Assembly: GCF_000703085.1 (NCBI RefSeq)
Contig: NZ_JNLL01000001.1
Location: 1,116,001 to 1,180,000, forward strand
Length of the DNA: 64,000 nt
Reading direction: 5' to 3'
Source of the DNA: Persephonella sp. KM09-Lau-8
GTDB lineage: Bacteria > Aquificota > Aquificia > Aquificales > Hydrogenothermaceae
Shown: one piece after another, positions 7,422 through 17,489 of the stretch
How the letters are laid out: each line of letters starts with the position of its first letter
Numbering within the stretch: the first letter of the stretch is position 1
Translations under genes and position numbers: made by a program
The notes under the pieces: generated by a model
Told to the model about the DNA's origin: nothing
Databases searched by the model: none
Seen by the model: only the letters and a program-made list of their open reading frames with translations

Positions 7422-8531
7422 TTACCTGTAAAAGTAATCAACAATAGCTTCATAAATAGAATAAGCAAAACTATCTAAAAATTCATCATTCCTGAGTAAC
7501 TGAGCATCATGTTTGTCTGTTAAATAAAGTGTCTCTATCAAAACTGATGGGATTCCTGGGGTTTTTAAAACAGCAAAATTAGCACTGTCAATATCCCTGA
7601 AAACAGTAACTTTTCTGAGATGTTTTCTCAGATAATATGCAAAATTTCTTCCTTCCGTCATAGTTGTGCTTATTGCAAGGTCTGCCACTATCCTGTTTAC
7701 AAGAGGATTTGCACTTACTTTAACATATCTTATAACAGCTTTGTTTTCCCTTTGCTCAACCAGACGGGCAAGTTTAGATTTTGCACCTCTGAGGTTTAGA
7801 GTATACACATAAGTTCCTGACTCTGAATGTGTAGGAGATGAGTTGCAATGGATACTGATAAACAGGTCTGCTTTTTTTCGGACTGCTATCACTGTTCTTT
7901 CATATAGACCAACATATCTGTCTGTGTATCTGGTTAGATAAACCTTAAATCTTGGGTCCTGCTCAAGTATCTTTTTAAGTTTTCTGGCTATCTTAAGATT
8001 AACATTTTTTTCCACAAGACCGTTTGCTATGGCTCCCGGGTCTCTCCCTCCATGTCCTGGGTCTATCACAATAATTTTTTTTCTGCTGGAAGGGATGTGT
8101 GTCTTTTGTTTTTTTTCATATTGGACTATTATTTGATAGATTGGGTCATCTTTATATGAGTATGTTTTTACAGGCTTCACAGTTTTTTTATAAAAATCTA
8201 TGACTATCCTGTATGGATTTTTTAAGGTGTGAACTTTGTAATCTTTTATTTTTTTAGTTGTTTCAAATATAAACTCTGTGGAGTTTTTGGAATACAAAAC
8301 ATCCAGACTTTTTATATATCTATTCTTTATTATCCTTTTATTTACCTTACTACTTTTTTCTTTTATTTTGACTGAAAGTATATTCTTTGAAAATTGTTCC
8401 AGACTAAATTTAACAGGTTTATCAGTCTGTAATACAACCCTATAAAAATCCTTATGGTCAGCATGTTTTATTGTTATTGCAAAAGCAACATTAATTGCCA
8501 GCAGAAAAATGACAAATATCTTCTTTAACAT
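7422..8531 (-). CDS. N-acetylmuramoyl-L-alanine amidase (AMIN + Amidase_3)
   Basis: Cell-wall amidase of the AmiABC type. A signal peptide (MLKKIFVIFLLAINVAFA) is followed by an AMIN-like targeting domain (about residues 20-115), a linker, and a C-terminal Amidase_3 domain (about 152-365). Zinc ligands His160 (IDPGHGG), Glu174 (LVEKNVNL) and His228 (FISIHCNSS), and the catalytic VLIETLYLT near the end are present, so it should be active. It likely cuts septal peptidoglycan in the periplasm. The LytM protein at 442-1263 is a possible regulator. Confidence 0.93.
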   Translation of the reverse strand: MLKKIFVIFLLAINVAFAITIKHADHKDFYRVVLQTDKPVKFSLEQFSKNILSVKIKEKSSKVNKRIIKNRYIKSLDVLYSKNSTEFIFETTKKIKDYKVHTLKNPYRIVIDFYKKTVKPVKTYSYKDDPIYQIIVQYEKKQKTHIPSSRKKIIVIDPGHGGRDPGAIANGLVEKNVNLKIARKLKKILEQDPRFKVYLTRYTDRYVGLYERTVIAVRKKADLFISIHCNSSPTHSESGTYVYTLNLRGAKSKLARLVEQRENKAVIRYVKVSANPLVNRIVADLAISTTMTEGRNFAYYLRKHLRKVTVFRDIDSANFAVLKTPGIPSVLIETLYLTDKHDAQLLRNDEFLDSFAYSIYEAIVDYFYR

Positions 8532-8601
8532 CTTTGACCTTTTTATTTTTTCTGGTAATTTTATTTATCGGTAATAAAAATATGTAGCTTAAGGAGATAA
8601 T

Positions 8602-9333
8602 ATGAAACTGGGAGTGAATATAGACCATATTGCAACAATCAGGGAAGCCAGAAAGACTTATGAGCCTGACCCTGTTAAAGGAGCTCTTATTGCACAGGAT
8701 GCCGGAGCTGACCAGATAACATTTCACCTGAGGGAAGACAGAAGGCACATTCAGGATGAAGATGTTATTAGACTAAGATGCACAATTAAAAGAATTCCTC
8801 TTAATATGGAGATGGCTCCAACAGAAGAGATGAAAAATATCGCAATTGATATAAAACCTGAAAGGGTAACTCTTGTTCCTGAAAAGAGAGAGGAGATTAC
8901 CACAGAAGGTGGTCTGGATGTTTCAGGTATGGAGGAATACCTAAAGAGTTTTGTAAAAGAACTTAAAGATAATGGTATAGATGTAGCCCTATTTATTGAC
9001 CCTGAGGAAAACCAGATAGACGCATCACTAAGAGTGGGTGCAGATGCTATTGAGCTACATACAGGGGAGTATGCCAATGCAACTTCTGAAAATCAACAGA
9101 AAAAGGAGTTAGAAAGGCTCAAAAAGGCTGCAAAATATGCAAAGGAAAAAGGTCTAAAGGTTTTTGCCGGTCATGGTCTTACATATACTAATGTTCAGCC
9201 TGTTGCTGCAATAGAGGAAATAGAAGAGCTTAATATAGGACATTCAATAATTGCAAACTCTGTGTTTATGGGTCTGGATGAAGCCGTCAGGAAAATGAAA
9301 AAACTTATTATGGAAGTTAGAAACTCAGAATGA
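8602..9333 (+). CDS. pdxJ: Pyridoxine 5'-phosphate synthase
   Basis: Last step of the DXP-dependent vitamin B6 pathway, joining 1-deoxyxylulose 5-phosphate with aminoacetone phosphate. The N-terminal [38 protein letters not shown] and the C-terminal GHSIIANS motifs are diagnostic. 243 aa, normal length. AAGGAG lies 7 nt upstream of the ATG. Divergent from the amidase gene; its last 9 bases overlap the end of the convergent PAP2 gene. Confidence 0.97.
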   Translation: MKLGVNIDHIATIREARKTYEPDPVKGALIAQDAGADQITFHLREDRRHIQDEDVIRLRCTIKRIPLNMEMAPTEEMKNIAIDIKPERVTLVPEKREEITTEGGLDVSGMEEYLKSFVKELKDNGIDVALFIDPEENQIDASLRVGADAIELHTGEYANATSENQQKKELERLKKAAKYAKEKGLKVFAGHGLTYTNVQPVAAIEEIEELNIGHSIIANSVFMGLDEAVRKMKKLIMEVRNSE

Positions 9334-9882
9334 TATATTAGCGATAAGAATGCCTTTAAGATAATATCCTGCTACTCCTGACAAAAGGCCTATTATAGAA
9401 CCTACCAGAACATCTATAGGAAAATGGGCTCCCATATAAACACGGCCAAAGGCTATCAGTAAGGCATAAATTATGAAAAGCAAGATAATCCACCAGCTAC
9501 CGTAAAAAAGAATAACTCCAAGAAGAGTAAAAGCATAAGCCGCATCAGCAGAGGGAAAACTTTTGAAGCCTACAGGCTCAAGTAAATAAACATCTTCCAA
9601 TAGCTTTGAAGGTCTTTGATGACGGAATGTATATTTTAAAGCAGGCATAAGAATACCGGTTATAAGCAGGGATACTGTAAGGTGTAATAATGCTTCCCAT
9701 TTGCCATAGATATAAAAAAACGGCAGAAAAACAGGAAGAGTATAGCTTTTCCCAAGTCTAAAGTAGTATTTATAAAATTTATCTAAGAACTTATTTCTTT
9801 TGTTGTTTATCGCCCTGAATAACTTCACATTCCATTTTATTCTTAGTTCCCAGTCTGGTGGAATTATTCTTTCTTTAGCCAT
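9325..9882 (-). CDS. PAP2-family membrane phosphatase
   Basis: Six-helix membrane phosphatase, 185 aa. Motif 1 is KYTFRHQRP (Lys83, Arg90), and motif 3 is [16 protein letters not shown] (Arg147, His153, Asp157). Motif 2 reads FPSADAA where the family usually has PSGH, so the second-motif histidine is Asp here; some family members share this variant. Substrate may be undecaprenyl diphosphate, phosphatidyl phosphate, or lipid A phosphate. The last choice is suggested by its place at the end of the envelope-glycan operon. It overlaps the preceding PHP gene by 8 nt. Confidence 0.85.
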   Translation of the reverse strand: MAKERIIPPDWELRIKWNVKLFRAINNKRNKFLDKFYKYYFRLGKSYTLPVFLPFFYIYGKWEALLHLTVSLLITGILMPALKYTFRHQRPSKLLEDVYLLEPVGFKSFPSADAAYAFTLLGVILFYGSWWIILLFIIYALLIAFGRVYMGAHFPIDVLVGSIIGLLSGVAGYYLKGILIANISF

Positions 9883-10951
9883 TTACAACCTCAAAAGGAT
9901 TTGTGATCGCAACAGGTCTAAATCCCAGATAAAGATTTCCAATTTTAAAGTCGTATTCATAAATTTCAAAATGATATAAGCCGCTTTCCTTTGGTTCATA
10001 AGAAAAGCTATCTTCTTTGGTTATAACAACAGGTTGATTGTCTTTTTTTAGAATCTTCAAGGTTTTTTTGTGGTTGAAAGTACAAAATAGTTTAGAATTA
10101 GATGGAAGTTTGTCTCCTGGGAAGTATATATTCCCGTCATACTCTCCCCAGAAATCACCATATTTTTGTTTCAGGGATATATGGAGATTTCCCTGTTTTA
10201 AGGCTCTTAAGACATCAGATTTTTTTCTCAGAGGTTTCAGGGAATAAACCTGATTTACCAGCCATTTAAAGCCTGAGCGATAAGAAGGAATTAAAATTCC
10301 ATGGGTATGCTCCTGATAAACAAGCTTAATATGTAAATCCAGTCCACCTATCATTTTAAGACCTTTTGCCCGTGCAAAATACAACCTGCTCCATTTTTCA
10401 AGGGGAATTAATGCATTCCATTTGTGCAGAATTTTCCATGTTATAGGGAAAATAATGATATTTTTTAACAGGGAAATAATTGATAATGTTTTGTTCCATA
10501 CAACTCCATCTTTTATGTTTATTATTTCATACAGATAATCAGGTCTAAACTCACCTTTCCATTTGTAATGCTCAAACTCAAAGTTGTTGGGATGGGATAT
10601 AACAGGCAGCTCATTTCCGAGTAAAAGGAGTCTTCCTTCCAGTGTATTTTTTTCAATACCTGCAAATATTCTTTCATCCTCAAAATATTTATAGTTATCA
10701 TTATCGTGGTCTGTAACAAATACAAAATCTATATTGTTCTCTTCCATGGCTTTTTTTATGTCTGATGGTTTTCCAAGGGAATCAAAAGAAAACTGGGTAT
10801 GTATATGGGCAATTACATTGTATTTGTAATATTGAGGTTTTTCAGGATTATTTTTCTTAATTTTGTCTTCCAGTAATGAAATCCTTTTAAATGGTCTGAA
10901 TTCCAGATAAAGCAGTATTCCTATAAAAACAACAAGGAATAAATAAAACAA
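9875..10951 (-). CDS. Membrane-anchored PHP-domain metal-dependent hydrolase
   Basis: 358 aa. One N-terminal membrane anchor (about residues 2-20) precedes a PHP domain with the metal motifs HIHTQFSFDS and FVTDHDND, followed by a beta-rich C-terminal region. PHP proteins are usually phosphoesterases. Start is TTG at 10951 with GGAGG four bases upstream; no better start exists. Substrate unknown; its place between an MsbA-type exporter and a PAP2 phosphatase suggests work on an envelope lipid or glycan. Confidence 0.75.
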   Translation of the reverse strand: MFYLFLVVFIGILLYLEFRPFKRISLLEDKIKKNNPEKPQYYKYNVIAHIHTQFSFDSLGKPSDIKKAMEENNIDFVFVTDHDNDNYKYFEDERIFAGIEKNTLEGRLLLLGNELPVISHPNNFEFEHYKWKGEFRPDYLYEIINIKDGVVWNKTLSIISLLKNIIIFPITWKILHKWNALIPLEKWSRLYFARAKGLKMIGGLDLHIKLVYQEHTHGILIPSYRSGFKWLVNQVYSLKPLRKKSDVLRALKQGNLHISLKQKYGDFWGEYDGNIYFPGDKLPSNSKLFCTFNHKKTLKILKKDNQPVVITKEDSFSYEPKESGLYHFEIYEYDFKIGNLYLGFRPVAITNPFEVVNG

Positions 10952-10996
10952 TCTGCCTCCTTTCAGGAAAATTTTCTGGATAATATTCTAACATTA

Positions 10997-12697
10997 TCAG
11001 GATGATATAGTTGAGAACCTGTAAAATACACCTTTTTGTTTCAGTAGTTCTTCTTTTGTTCCTTCTTCAACAATCTGACCTCCTTCTATTACAATCACTT
11101 TATCTGTGATATCCAGTAGTTTGAGTCTATGAGTTATTATAATTACAGTTCTGTCCTCAAAGTGTTTTTCTATCTCTTCCATTATATATTCTTCTGTTTC
11201 AACATCTAAAGCTGATGTTCCTTCATCTACAATCAGAATATCCGGATTTTTCAGGAATATACGGGCTATTGCTATTCTCTGTCTTTCTCCACCAGAAAGC
11301 CTTGAACCTTTTTCACCTAAAACAGTATCAAGACCATTCTCCAGCTTAAATGCAAAATCTGCTCTGGCTTTTTTCAGGGCTTCAATTAATTCTTCTTCTG
11401 TGGCATCAGGTTTGGCAACAAGCAGGTTATTTCTAAGTGTATCGTTAAATATTATTACCTCCTGGGAAACCATACCTATTTTATCCCTGAGGGAAGACAG
11501 AGAATATTCTCTAAGTTCATGATTATCTATTAAAACCTTTCCTTCATATTCGGTAATCAATGCAGGTAATATTTTAACCAGTGTTGATTTACCTGAGCCT
11601 GTTGGACCAACAATGCCTATATTTTCACCTTTACGTATAATCAGATTTATATTTTTCAGGATTTGATTTCCATCTATAGAAAGGGAAACATTCTGATACT
11701 GAATCTTATCTTTTAGACCTGAAAATTCTATTCCCTTATCTTTCTCCTGAGGTAGATTTAAAACTTCTAACAGACGGTCTATAACAGGACTTAAAGCTTT
11801 TACATTAACAGCTCCCCTCTGGAATGCCTGTAAAGAATTTACCAGAATAAATACACCACCTAAAAATGAGAAAAAATCTCCAGGAGTAAGGTCTCCGTTT
11901 ATGATTCTAATCCCACCATAAAATATAATTCCAGCTGTAGCTGTGTAAGCTATTATCTCAACAGTTGAAAGGTATATAGTTTCATAGAATTTGTTTTTCT
12001 TTTGTCTCTCATACAGTCTTTCATTGATTTTATTGAAAATATGAAGGAAGATTTTTTTCTTAAAGAGTTTTACAACCTCTATTCCAGACAAAATCTGGCT
12101 AAGATGGTGTATATACTCTCCTATACTTTCCTGAACCTTTCTGGAGTATTTTTTCCTTTTTTCTCCAAAATGATCTAATGCCCATGCTAGAAAAGGCACT
12201 ATCAGAACAAAAATAAGAAATAATTTCCAGTCTCTATATATAAGAACTGCACATATACCAATTATTGTGAATGCCTCTGTTATTATATTTGTTGAAACAC
12301 GGGATATAATTTCTCCAAATTTCTCTATATCAGAAACAGCCCTTCCGATTAAATCACCAGGTGTGTATTTTCTAAAAACTGAAGGTGAAGCATTTAGAAT
12401 TTTTTCATACACCTTAAATCTTAAATCCCGAGAGGCTTTATATATAACAAGGGGCATACCGTAATCTTTTATGATAAATCCTACTTGTTTAAGAATTGCA
12501 AGGATAATTAAAACAACAATTACAAAAATCAGCTTTTCATAGCTTTTTGCGATAAATACATCATCAACAACATTTTTTACGATATAGGCAAGCCCGGTTA
12601 GTGCAACTGATTCAAATAAAGAACCACCTATAGCCAGAAGTTTTAGCTTTAAATACGGTTTATAAACCTCTAAAACAAACTTTAGATGTTTGTTCAT
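10997..12697 (-). CDS. MsbA-type ABC exporter (fused membrane and ATPase domains)
   Basis: 566 aa: six membrane helices (about 1-310) then an ATPase domain with Walker A GPTGSGKST, signature LSGGERQRIAIAR, Walker B ILIVDEGTSALD (catalytic Glu kept; the usual Ala after it is Gly) and H-loop ITHR. Half-transporters of this type flip lipid A-core or other lipid-linked compounds and act as homodimers. Its start is one base within the stop of the GT39 gene upstream. The neighbours (two ArnT-like enzymes, GT9, PAP2) make LPS or related lipid transport the likely job. Confidence 0.88.
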   Translation of the reverse strand: MNKHLKFVLEVYKPYLKLKLLAIGGSLFESVALTGLAYIVKNVVDDVFIAKSYEKLIFVIVVLIILAILKQVGFIIKDYGMPLVIYKASRDLRFKVYEKILNASPSVFRKYTPGDLIGRAVSDIEKFGEIISRVSTNIITEAFTIIGICAVLIYRDWKLFLIFVLIVPFLAWALDHFGEKRKKYSRKVQESIGEYIHHLSQILSGIEVVKLFKKKIFLHIFNKINERLYERQKKNKFYETIYLSTVEIIAYTATAGIIFYGGIRIINGDLTPGDFFSFLGGVFILVNSLQAFQRGAVNVKALSPVIDRLLEVLNLPQEKDKGIEFSGLKDKIQYQNVSLSIDGNQILKNINLIIRKGENIGIVGPTGSGKSTLVKILPALITEYEGKVLIDNHELREYSLSSLRDKIGMVSQEVIIFNDTLRNNLLVAKPDATEEELIEALKKARADFAFKLENGLDTVLGEKGSRLSGGERQRIAIARIFLKNPDILIVDEGTSALDVETEEYIMEEIEKHFEDRTVIIITHRLKLLDITDKVIVIEGGQIVEEGTKEELLKQKGVFYRFSTISS

Positions 12698-14175
12698 CAG
12701 TATCCTTTTATTTTCTCCTGATTTAGTTTAATAAAATCCTCAAGCACATATATATGTATTGTTCGGTATTTCCAGCCACGATAAATAATATCATAAGTGT
12801 AATGGGCTTTGACCCTTTTAAAAGACTGTCTTACTTTTTTGGGCAATCCCCAGCGGGAAACATAAACACCTGTGTATCCTTTTCCTTCAAACTGCTTTAG
12901 ACCTGGCCATAAATCAAACTGGTTCATCCTCCTGTTTATAACTACTGAGTAGATACGTGGATGACCATCCATATAGAACCACAGTTCTGAGGCTATATGA
13001 TAGCTTTCTGAAAAAACAAAATATTTTTCAGTTTTGAGATTTTTTGTTATCTGGGAAACTTTTTTACCGAGACCCTCCCAGCCTACAAGCCTGTGTAGAG
13101 GGTCAATCTTAGGTGGATAAATTTTGCTTAATCCTATTTTATCTATATAGAATGGGTAAAAAAGCGTAAAAATTAGCCACAGGGATAGTAAAAATCCTGC
13201 TATAAAGGATTTGAACCATTTTTTAGTGTATATAAAATAAGCCGTCAAAATATAGAGGGTCGCATAACCAAATGCCGGCCAGTTAGCCTCAATATTTTTC
13301 TTTCTTGCTATATAAAGAAAAATTAGAAATACGAAAACAGGAAATATCCATAAATAAAAAATTCTGTGGTCTTTTCTTAACTTAAAACCCCTGTAAACTG
13401 CATAGGCAAAAAACGGAAATAAAAAAATAGAGTTTAAACCTATCTGGGAGGCTAAATAATTTCCGATATACTCCAGAGATTTATTAAAGGATACACTCTT
13501 TTTAACACCCTCCAGATTTAAAACATGCTTGAATGTTACAAAATCATGCTGAAAATTCCACCATATAACAGGGATTGTAAATGTAGAGGCAACTAAAATG
13601 GAGATATAAAACCATTTTTCTCTAAATATTTCCCTTTTATAAAAAAAGAGATAAATCAAAGCAGGAGGAAGGAATAAGACCACAAGAAATTTTGACAAAA
13701 ATGCAAGACCGGCAGATATCCCGGTTAGTATCCATAAAACAGGTTTATTTTCCTGTGTAGCTTTAAAAAATAGATAAATTGTTAAAAGCCAGAAAAGTGC
13801 AAGGGGTGCATCTGTCAGGAATATATAACTGCCTATTTGATAAACAGGAACAGCAACTATAAAAACAGATGAGAAAAATGCCAGATTTTCATCTTTGAAT
13901 AATTCTTTTGTAAAGAGATAAACAACAATTCCAATTAAAAATCCAATTAAAATGGCGTTTATCCGAACTCCAAGCTCTGTATCTCCCAAAATTGAGGTTG
14001 AGATAAAATTCATATAGGCAATCAGTGGAGGCTTTGAGTAATAGCATAAATCCAGATTTTTAGACCATACCCAGTATTGTGCCTCTTCTGTAGCAAGGTC
14101 AGTTATGTTCAAAATAGTGTAAAAAACCTTAAGTATAACAATTATCAAATGAACAGCTATAATACGATATATCAT
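12697..14175 (-). CDS. ArnT-like GT39-family membrane glycosyltransferase (copy 1)
   Basis: 492 aa with about ten to twelve membrane helices and the first-loop acidic signature TEEAQYWVW followed by YYSKPPLIAYM, typical of the PMT/ArnT superfamily that transfers sugars from polyprenyl-phosphate donors in the periplasm. A soluble C-terminal domain follows (about residues 340-492). Overlaps the second GT39 gene by 4 nt. It may decorate lipid A or a glycan; donor and acceptor cannot be told from sequence. Confidence 0.85.
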   Translation of the reverse strand: MIYRIIAVHLIIVILKVFYTILNITDLATEEAQYWVWSKNLDLCYYSKPPLIAYMNFISTSILGDTELGVRINAILIGFLIGIVVYLFTKELFKDENLAFFSSVFIVAVPVYQIGSYIFLTDAPLALFWLLTIYLFFKATQENKPVLWILTGISAGLAFLSKFLVVLFLPPALIYLFFYKREIFREKWFYISILVASTFTIPVIWWNFQHDFVTFKHVLNLEGVKKSVSFNKSLEYIGNYLASQIGLNSIFLFPFFAYAVYRGFKLRKDHRIFYLWIFPVFVFLIFLYIARKKNIEANWPAFGYATLYILTAYFIYTKKWFKSFIAGFLLSLWLIFTLFYPFYIDKIGLSKIYPPKIDPLHRLVGWEGLGKKVSQITKNLKTEKYFVFSESYHIASELWFYMDGHPRIYSVVINRRMNQFDLWPGLKQFEGKGYTGVYVSRWGLPKKVRQSFKRVKAHYTYDIIYRGWKYRTIHIYVLEDFIKLNQEKIKGY

Positions 14176-15605
14176 TTTTCCCTTTGGTAGAGCCTGATAA
14201 TATCATTTTTAATTCTAAATTCGCCTATAATAGTAGCATCCTGTTTTTTATTGCAACTTATGAAATACTTCCAATTGGGTTTTAACTTCTCTGAAGTTAT
14301 TAGGTTATCCGTCATAATATCAAGATAAAAAATAACTCCTTTATGAACTATGCAATCAGAAGCTATCTTATCGTATCCAGATTTATCTATAAGTTTAATC
14401 ATCTCTTGGCTTATATGAATGTAATGTCCCTTTTTTTGGGTTTCATAAGGGAAATAAAAGAGACCTATCAGAATACGAGTAATAAATGTAAAAGCTATAA
14501 TACCAACTAAAATCTTGTATACTCTTTCTCTTCCCAAAGACACAAAGAAATAAGTAAAGAAAATAGCGATTATAGGCATAAGTGGAAGAATATATCTTCC
14601 TCTTGCTCCTGCAGAAATCCAATAAGGTAAATAATTTATAAAGAAAACTAAAACAAGAACGGATAGAGTTTTATTTGGTTTCAATCTGCCCTTTATATTT
14701 CTTATATTTGCAAGTAGAAAAGCAAAAAATACAAAACTTATTAGAAGTGTTTGTTTAAGATTTAAAACGGGATAAAAAAGTAAATGGCTAAAAAATTTAG
14801 TGAAATCTTTAGATTGTTGAATTCTTCCAAAACTTTCATCCCAGAGAACCGATAAATACTGAACAGGATGAAGAAGATTTATAATCCATAAACCAATAGG
14901 AATTACTCCTACAATTATGGAAACAACACTACCAATTAGTAATTTTTGGGAAAACTGTTTTTTAAAAATATAAAACATCACCAAAGCAAAATAAGTTGCT
15001 CCCCAAAAAACAAAAGCAGGAAAGCCTTTTAATAAGAAAGCTAATCCAGTCAAAAATCCAGACAAACCAAAATAAATAAAAGATTTTTTTTCAAAAGCAA
15101 TTATTAAAAAAAAGATAAGAGAAATTACAATAAGAGTTAGAGTCATATCTATTTCTACAAGAAAACCATACCAAAAAGCAACATCAATAAAACTAAGAAA
15201 AATCACGGAAGACAACAAAGCTGGAGTTGTTTCATAAAAAATATAATTTTTTGAGAACCAAAAGATTATTAAAGCAGTTAAAAATGTGGCTAAAATAGAT
15301 ACAATTCTTCCTGTAAATTTATCCCAACCAAATATTGTAGAAGAGACTAAAATAAGCCAGTTTATTAAAGGTGGTTTCCTATAATATTCTTCTCCTAAAT
15401 AAGTAGGCTGAGCAAAATTATTTTGATAATCCATTTCATAAGCCATCACAAGACGTGTAGGCTCCTCGCCTCTAAATCTATATTCTGCAGTTCCTATAAA
15501 AAGAGAAAAAATTCCGATTCCAAACAGGACAAATAAAATACCTTTTAGCCTATAAAAGAAAGCATACTGTCCATTACCATTTGAGGAGTTATATCCATAA
15601 GACAT
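14172..15605 (-). CDS. ArnT-like GT39-family membrane glycosyltransferase (copy 2)
   Basis: 477 aa, polytopic, same superfamily as the gene after it but clearly diverged: the first-loop motif is RGEEPTRLVMA with YYRKPPLINWL. The only ATG at 15605 makes it overlap the upstream GT9 gene by 61 nt, more than is usual. No good internal start was seen before the first membrane helix, so the overlap may be genuine or the start may be an unrecognised rare codon. AT-rich relative to its neighbours. Confidence 0.82.
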   Translation of the reverse strand: MSYGYNSSNGNGQYAFFYRLKGILFVLFGIGIFSLFIGTAEYRFRGEEPTRLVMAYEMDYQNNFAQPTYLGEEYYRKPPLINWLILVSSTIFGWDKFTGRIVSILATFLTALIIFWFSKNYIFYETTPALLSSVIFLSFIDVAFWYGFLVEIDMTLTLIVISLIFFLIIAFEKKSFIYFGLSGFLTGLAFLLKGFPAFVFWGATYFALVMFYIFKKQFSQKLLIGSVVSIIVGVIPIGLWIINLLHPVQYLSVLWDESFGRIQQSKDFTKFFSHLLFYPVLNLKQTLLISFVFFAFLLANIRNIKGRLKPNKTLSVLVLVFFINYLPYWISAGARGRYILPLMPIIAIFFTYFFVSLGRERVYKILVGIIAFTFITRILIGLFYFPYETQKKGHYIHISQEMIKLIDKSGYDKIASDCIVHKGVIFYLDIMTDNLITSEKLKPNWKYFISCNKKQDATIIGEFRIKNDIIRLYQREK

Positions 15606-16495
15606 TTATAGTCACCTCTTTTGCAAGTTCTGCTACTGCAAAATTTACAATCCAACTCGACGTTTACTATTTTTATACTTTCGTAATTTGGAGGTTTCCA
15701 AAATGGATAACCACCAACTATTACTGTAGCTGATTTTCTTAATCCAACTGCAAGATGGTAAGGTAAACTTTCCACAGATAAAAGATGTTGAGAATAATAT
15801 ATTAACGCTCCAAATTCTCTTATACTTGAAGAAGAAAAAATAAGTGGAGCAGAAGCAAGAACAACTTTTTTGTTTAAATCGTTCTGTAAAATATCTATTA
15901 CCTGCGAAACAAGATTTTGTGGTATATCTTTCGTTTTCCATAAACCCTTTGGTGCTATAAGTATAAATTCATTGGGATTCAATCTATTCTGTTCTAAAAA
16001 TTTTTCAATTTTTTGTTTTATTTCGTGTGATATGTGATAAACAAGTAAAGTTTCACCTATATATTGTTTTACATCTATACCAAGTTTTGTAAGTAAATAA
16101 ATTCTGTCCCAAAAAACATAACCAGTTCTAATGAAATTGACAAAATCTGTATATACCAAAAGAACCAAATATTTTTCCGAATTTTTCTTTCTCAAAAAAA
16201 TTTTATTTTTAGCTTTAGCAAACTTTACACGATAGTAAGCATCTCCAATAGCCCATGTATCAATTAGATAATCATACTCATACCTACGTAAAATTTTTAT
16301 GTCAGAAAATAACTTGCCAGTATATAAGATAAACTCATCAATATTCTTATTATCAAGAAGCATTTCTTTTGTTACAGGTGTAGTATAGAAGCCAACAAAA
16401 CTATCTGGAAGATGTTTTTTTATTATATCTGCTAAAGCAGAAGTAAAAAATATATCTCCAAGAGATATAGGTTGAAAAAGTAGGATCTTAGGCAT
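15545..16495 (-). CDS. Glycosyltransferase family 9 (heptosyltransferase-like)
   Basis: 316 aa. N-terminal QPISLGDIFFTSAL is the GT9 acceptor-domain signature, and the C-terminal domain has FILIAPKGLWKTK and LLSVESLPYHLAVGL, equivalent to the nucleotide-sugar-binding part of heptosyltransferases. Near the end a cysteine cluster (CKFCSSRTCKRGDYKCL) is unusual. Likely acts in LPS core synthesis; consistent with rfaE1 and kdsA elsewhere in the window. Its ATG overlaps the hemC stop by one base (TAATG). Confidence 0.82.
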   Translation of the reverse strand: MPKILLFQPISLGDIFFTSALADIIKKHLPDSFVGFYTTPVTKEMLLDNKNIDEFILYTGKLFSDIKILRRYEYDYLIDTWAIGDAYYRVKFAKAKNKIFLRKKNSEKYLVLLVYTDFVNFIRTGYVFWDRIYLLTKLGIDVKQYIGETLLVYHISHEIKQKIEKFLEQNRLNPNEFILIAPKGLWKTKDIPQNLVSQVIDILQNDLNKKVVLASAPLIFSSSSIREFGALIYYSQHLLSVESLPYHLAVGLRKSATVIVGGYPFWKPPNYESIKIVNVELDCKFCSSRTCKRGDYKCLMDITPQMVMDSMLSFIG

Positions 16496-17421
16496 TATCT
16501 ATGCTCCTTATAAATTTCCTCTAAAACCTCTTTTGCTCCGGCGTTAAGTAATTTTTCAGCAAGGATTTTGCCTATTTCCTCTGCGTCTTCAGGGTTCCCT
16601 TCAAGGCTGTCTTTGAAAATTCTGTTTCCCTCAAGGTCAGACACAAAGCCTGTTATTTTCAGCTTTCCATTTTTTATCTCGCTATAAGCAGCAAGGGGAA
16701 CCTGACAACCACCTTCAAGGGTTTTTAGAAATGCCCTTTCGGCTTTTGCTCTTAATTCACTTTCCTTATGGTTCAGGACAGAAACAATTCGTTTAGTCTC
16801 CTCATCATCAAGTCTTGCCTCTATCCCTAAAAATCCCTGTGCAACGGCAGGTATCATATAGTCAGGCTCAAAAATCTGTTTAACTTTATTTTCAAGTCCA
16901 AGCCGCTTTAATCCTGCATAAGCAAGGATTATTCCATCATACTGACCTTCTTCAAGTTTTCTTATTCTGGTATCAACATTTCCACGGAGGTCTTTTATAA
17001 CAAGATCTTTTCTTTTTTCTAAAATCTGGGCTTTTCTTCTAAGGGAGCTTGTTCCAAGCACAGCTCCAGAAGGCATTTCATCAAGGGAATTGTATTTCAC
17101 TGATAAAAACGCATCTCTTGGGTCTTCCCTTTCGGTTATTGCAACAAGACCAAGTCCTTCAGGAAAGTATGTAGGAACATCCTTTAGAGAGTGAACAGCA
17201 ATATCTATCTCATTTCTGAGCATTGCTTCTTCTATTTCTTTAACAAACAAACCTTTACCTCCAACCTTTGCCAGTGGAACATCAAGTATTTTGTCTCCTT
17301 TAGTGGTAATTTTCACCAGCTCTATATCAAGGTCAGGAAAATGCTTTTTTAGCTGAGAAGCAACATAATTTGCCTGCCACAAAGCAAGTTTACTTTTTCT
17401 GGTGCCAATTCTAATTTTCAA
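16495..17421 (-). CDS. hemC: Hydroxymethylbilane synthase (porphobilinogen deaminase)
   Basis: Polymerises four porphobilinogen units to hydroxymethylbilane. Motifs: RIGTRKSKLALWQA at the N-terminus, the substrate-site arginines in GTSSLRRKAQ and LRGNVDTR, and Cys in LEGGCQVPLAAY, which carries the dipyrromethane cofactor. 308 aa, normal. It heads the envelope-glycan run, so heme and LPS genes share a transcript. Confidence 0.97.
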   Translation of the reverse strand: MKIRIGTRKSKLALWQANYVASQLKKHFPDLDIELVKITTKGDKILDVPLAKVGGKGLFVKEIEEAMLRNEIDIAVHSLKDVPTYFPEGLGLVAITEREDPRDAFLSVKYNSLDEMPSGAVLGTSSLRRKAQILEKRKDLVIKDLRGNVDTRIRKLEEGQYDGIILAYAGLKRLGLENKVKQIFEPDYMIPAVAQGFLGIEARLDDEETKRIVSVLNHKESELRAKAERAFLKTLEGGCQVPLAAYSEIKNGKLKITGFVSDLEGNRIFKDSLEGNPEDAEEIGKILAEKLLNAGAKEVLEEIYKEHR

Positions 17422-17489
17422 TAGCTATCCCCACAATGAGTTTTTAATCTCAAGTATTATAGCTTTTATACTCAATATCAGGCAAATAC

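Noticed and set aside
9325-9333. Frameshift suspected where pdxJ and the PAP2 gene overlap
   Set aside because: It is an ordinary 9-base tail-to-tail overlap; both proteins end at normal family lengths.
14172-15605. Frameshift suspected from the 61-nt overlap of the second GT39 gene with the GT9 gene
   Set aside because: Both proteins look complete; the overlap depends only on the start codon chosen.
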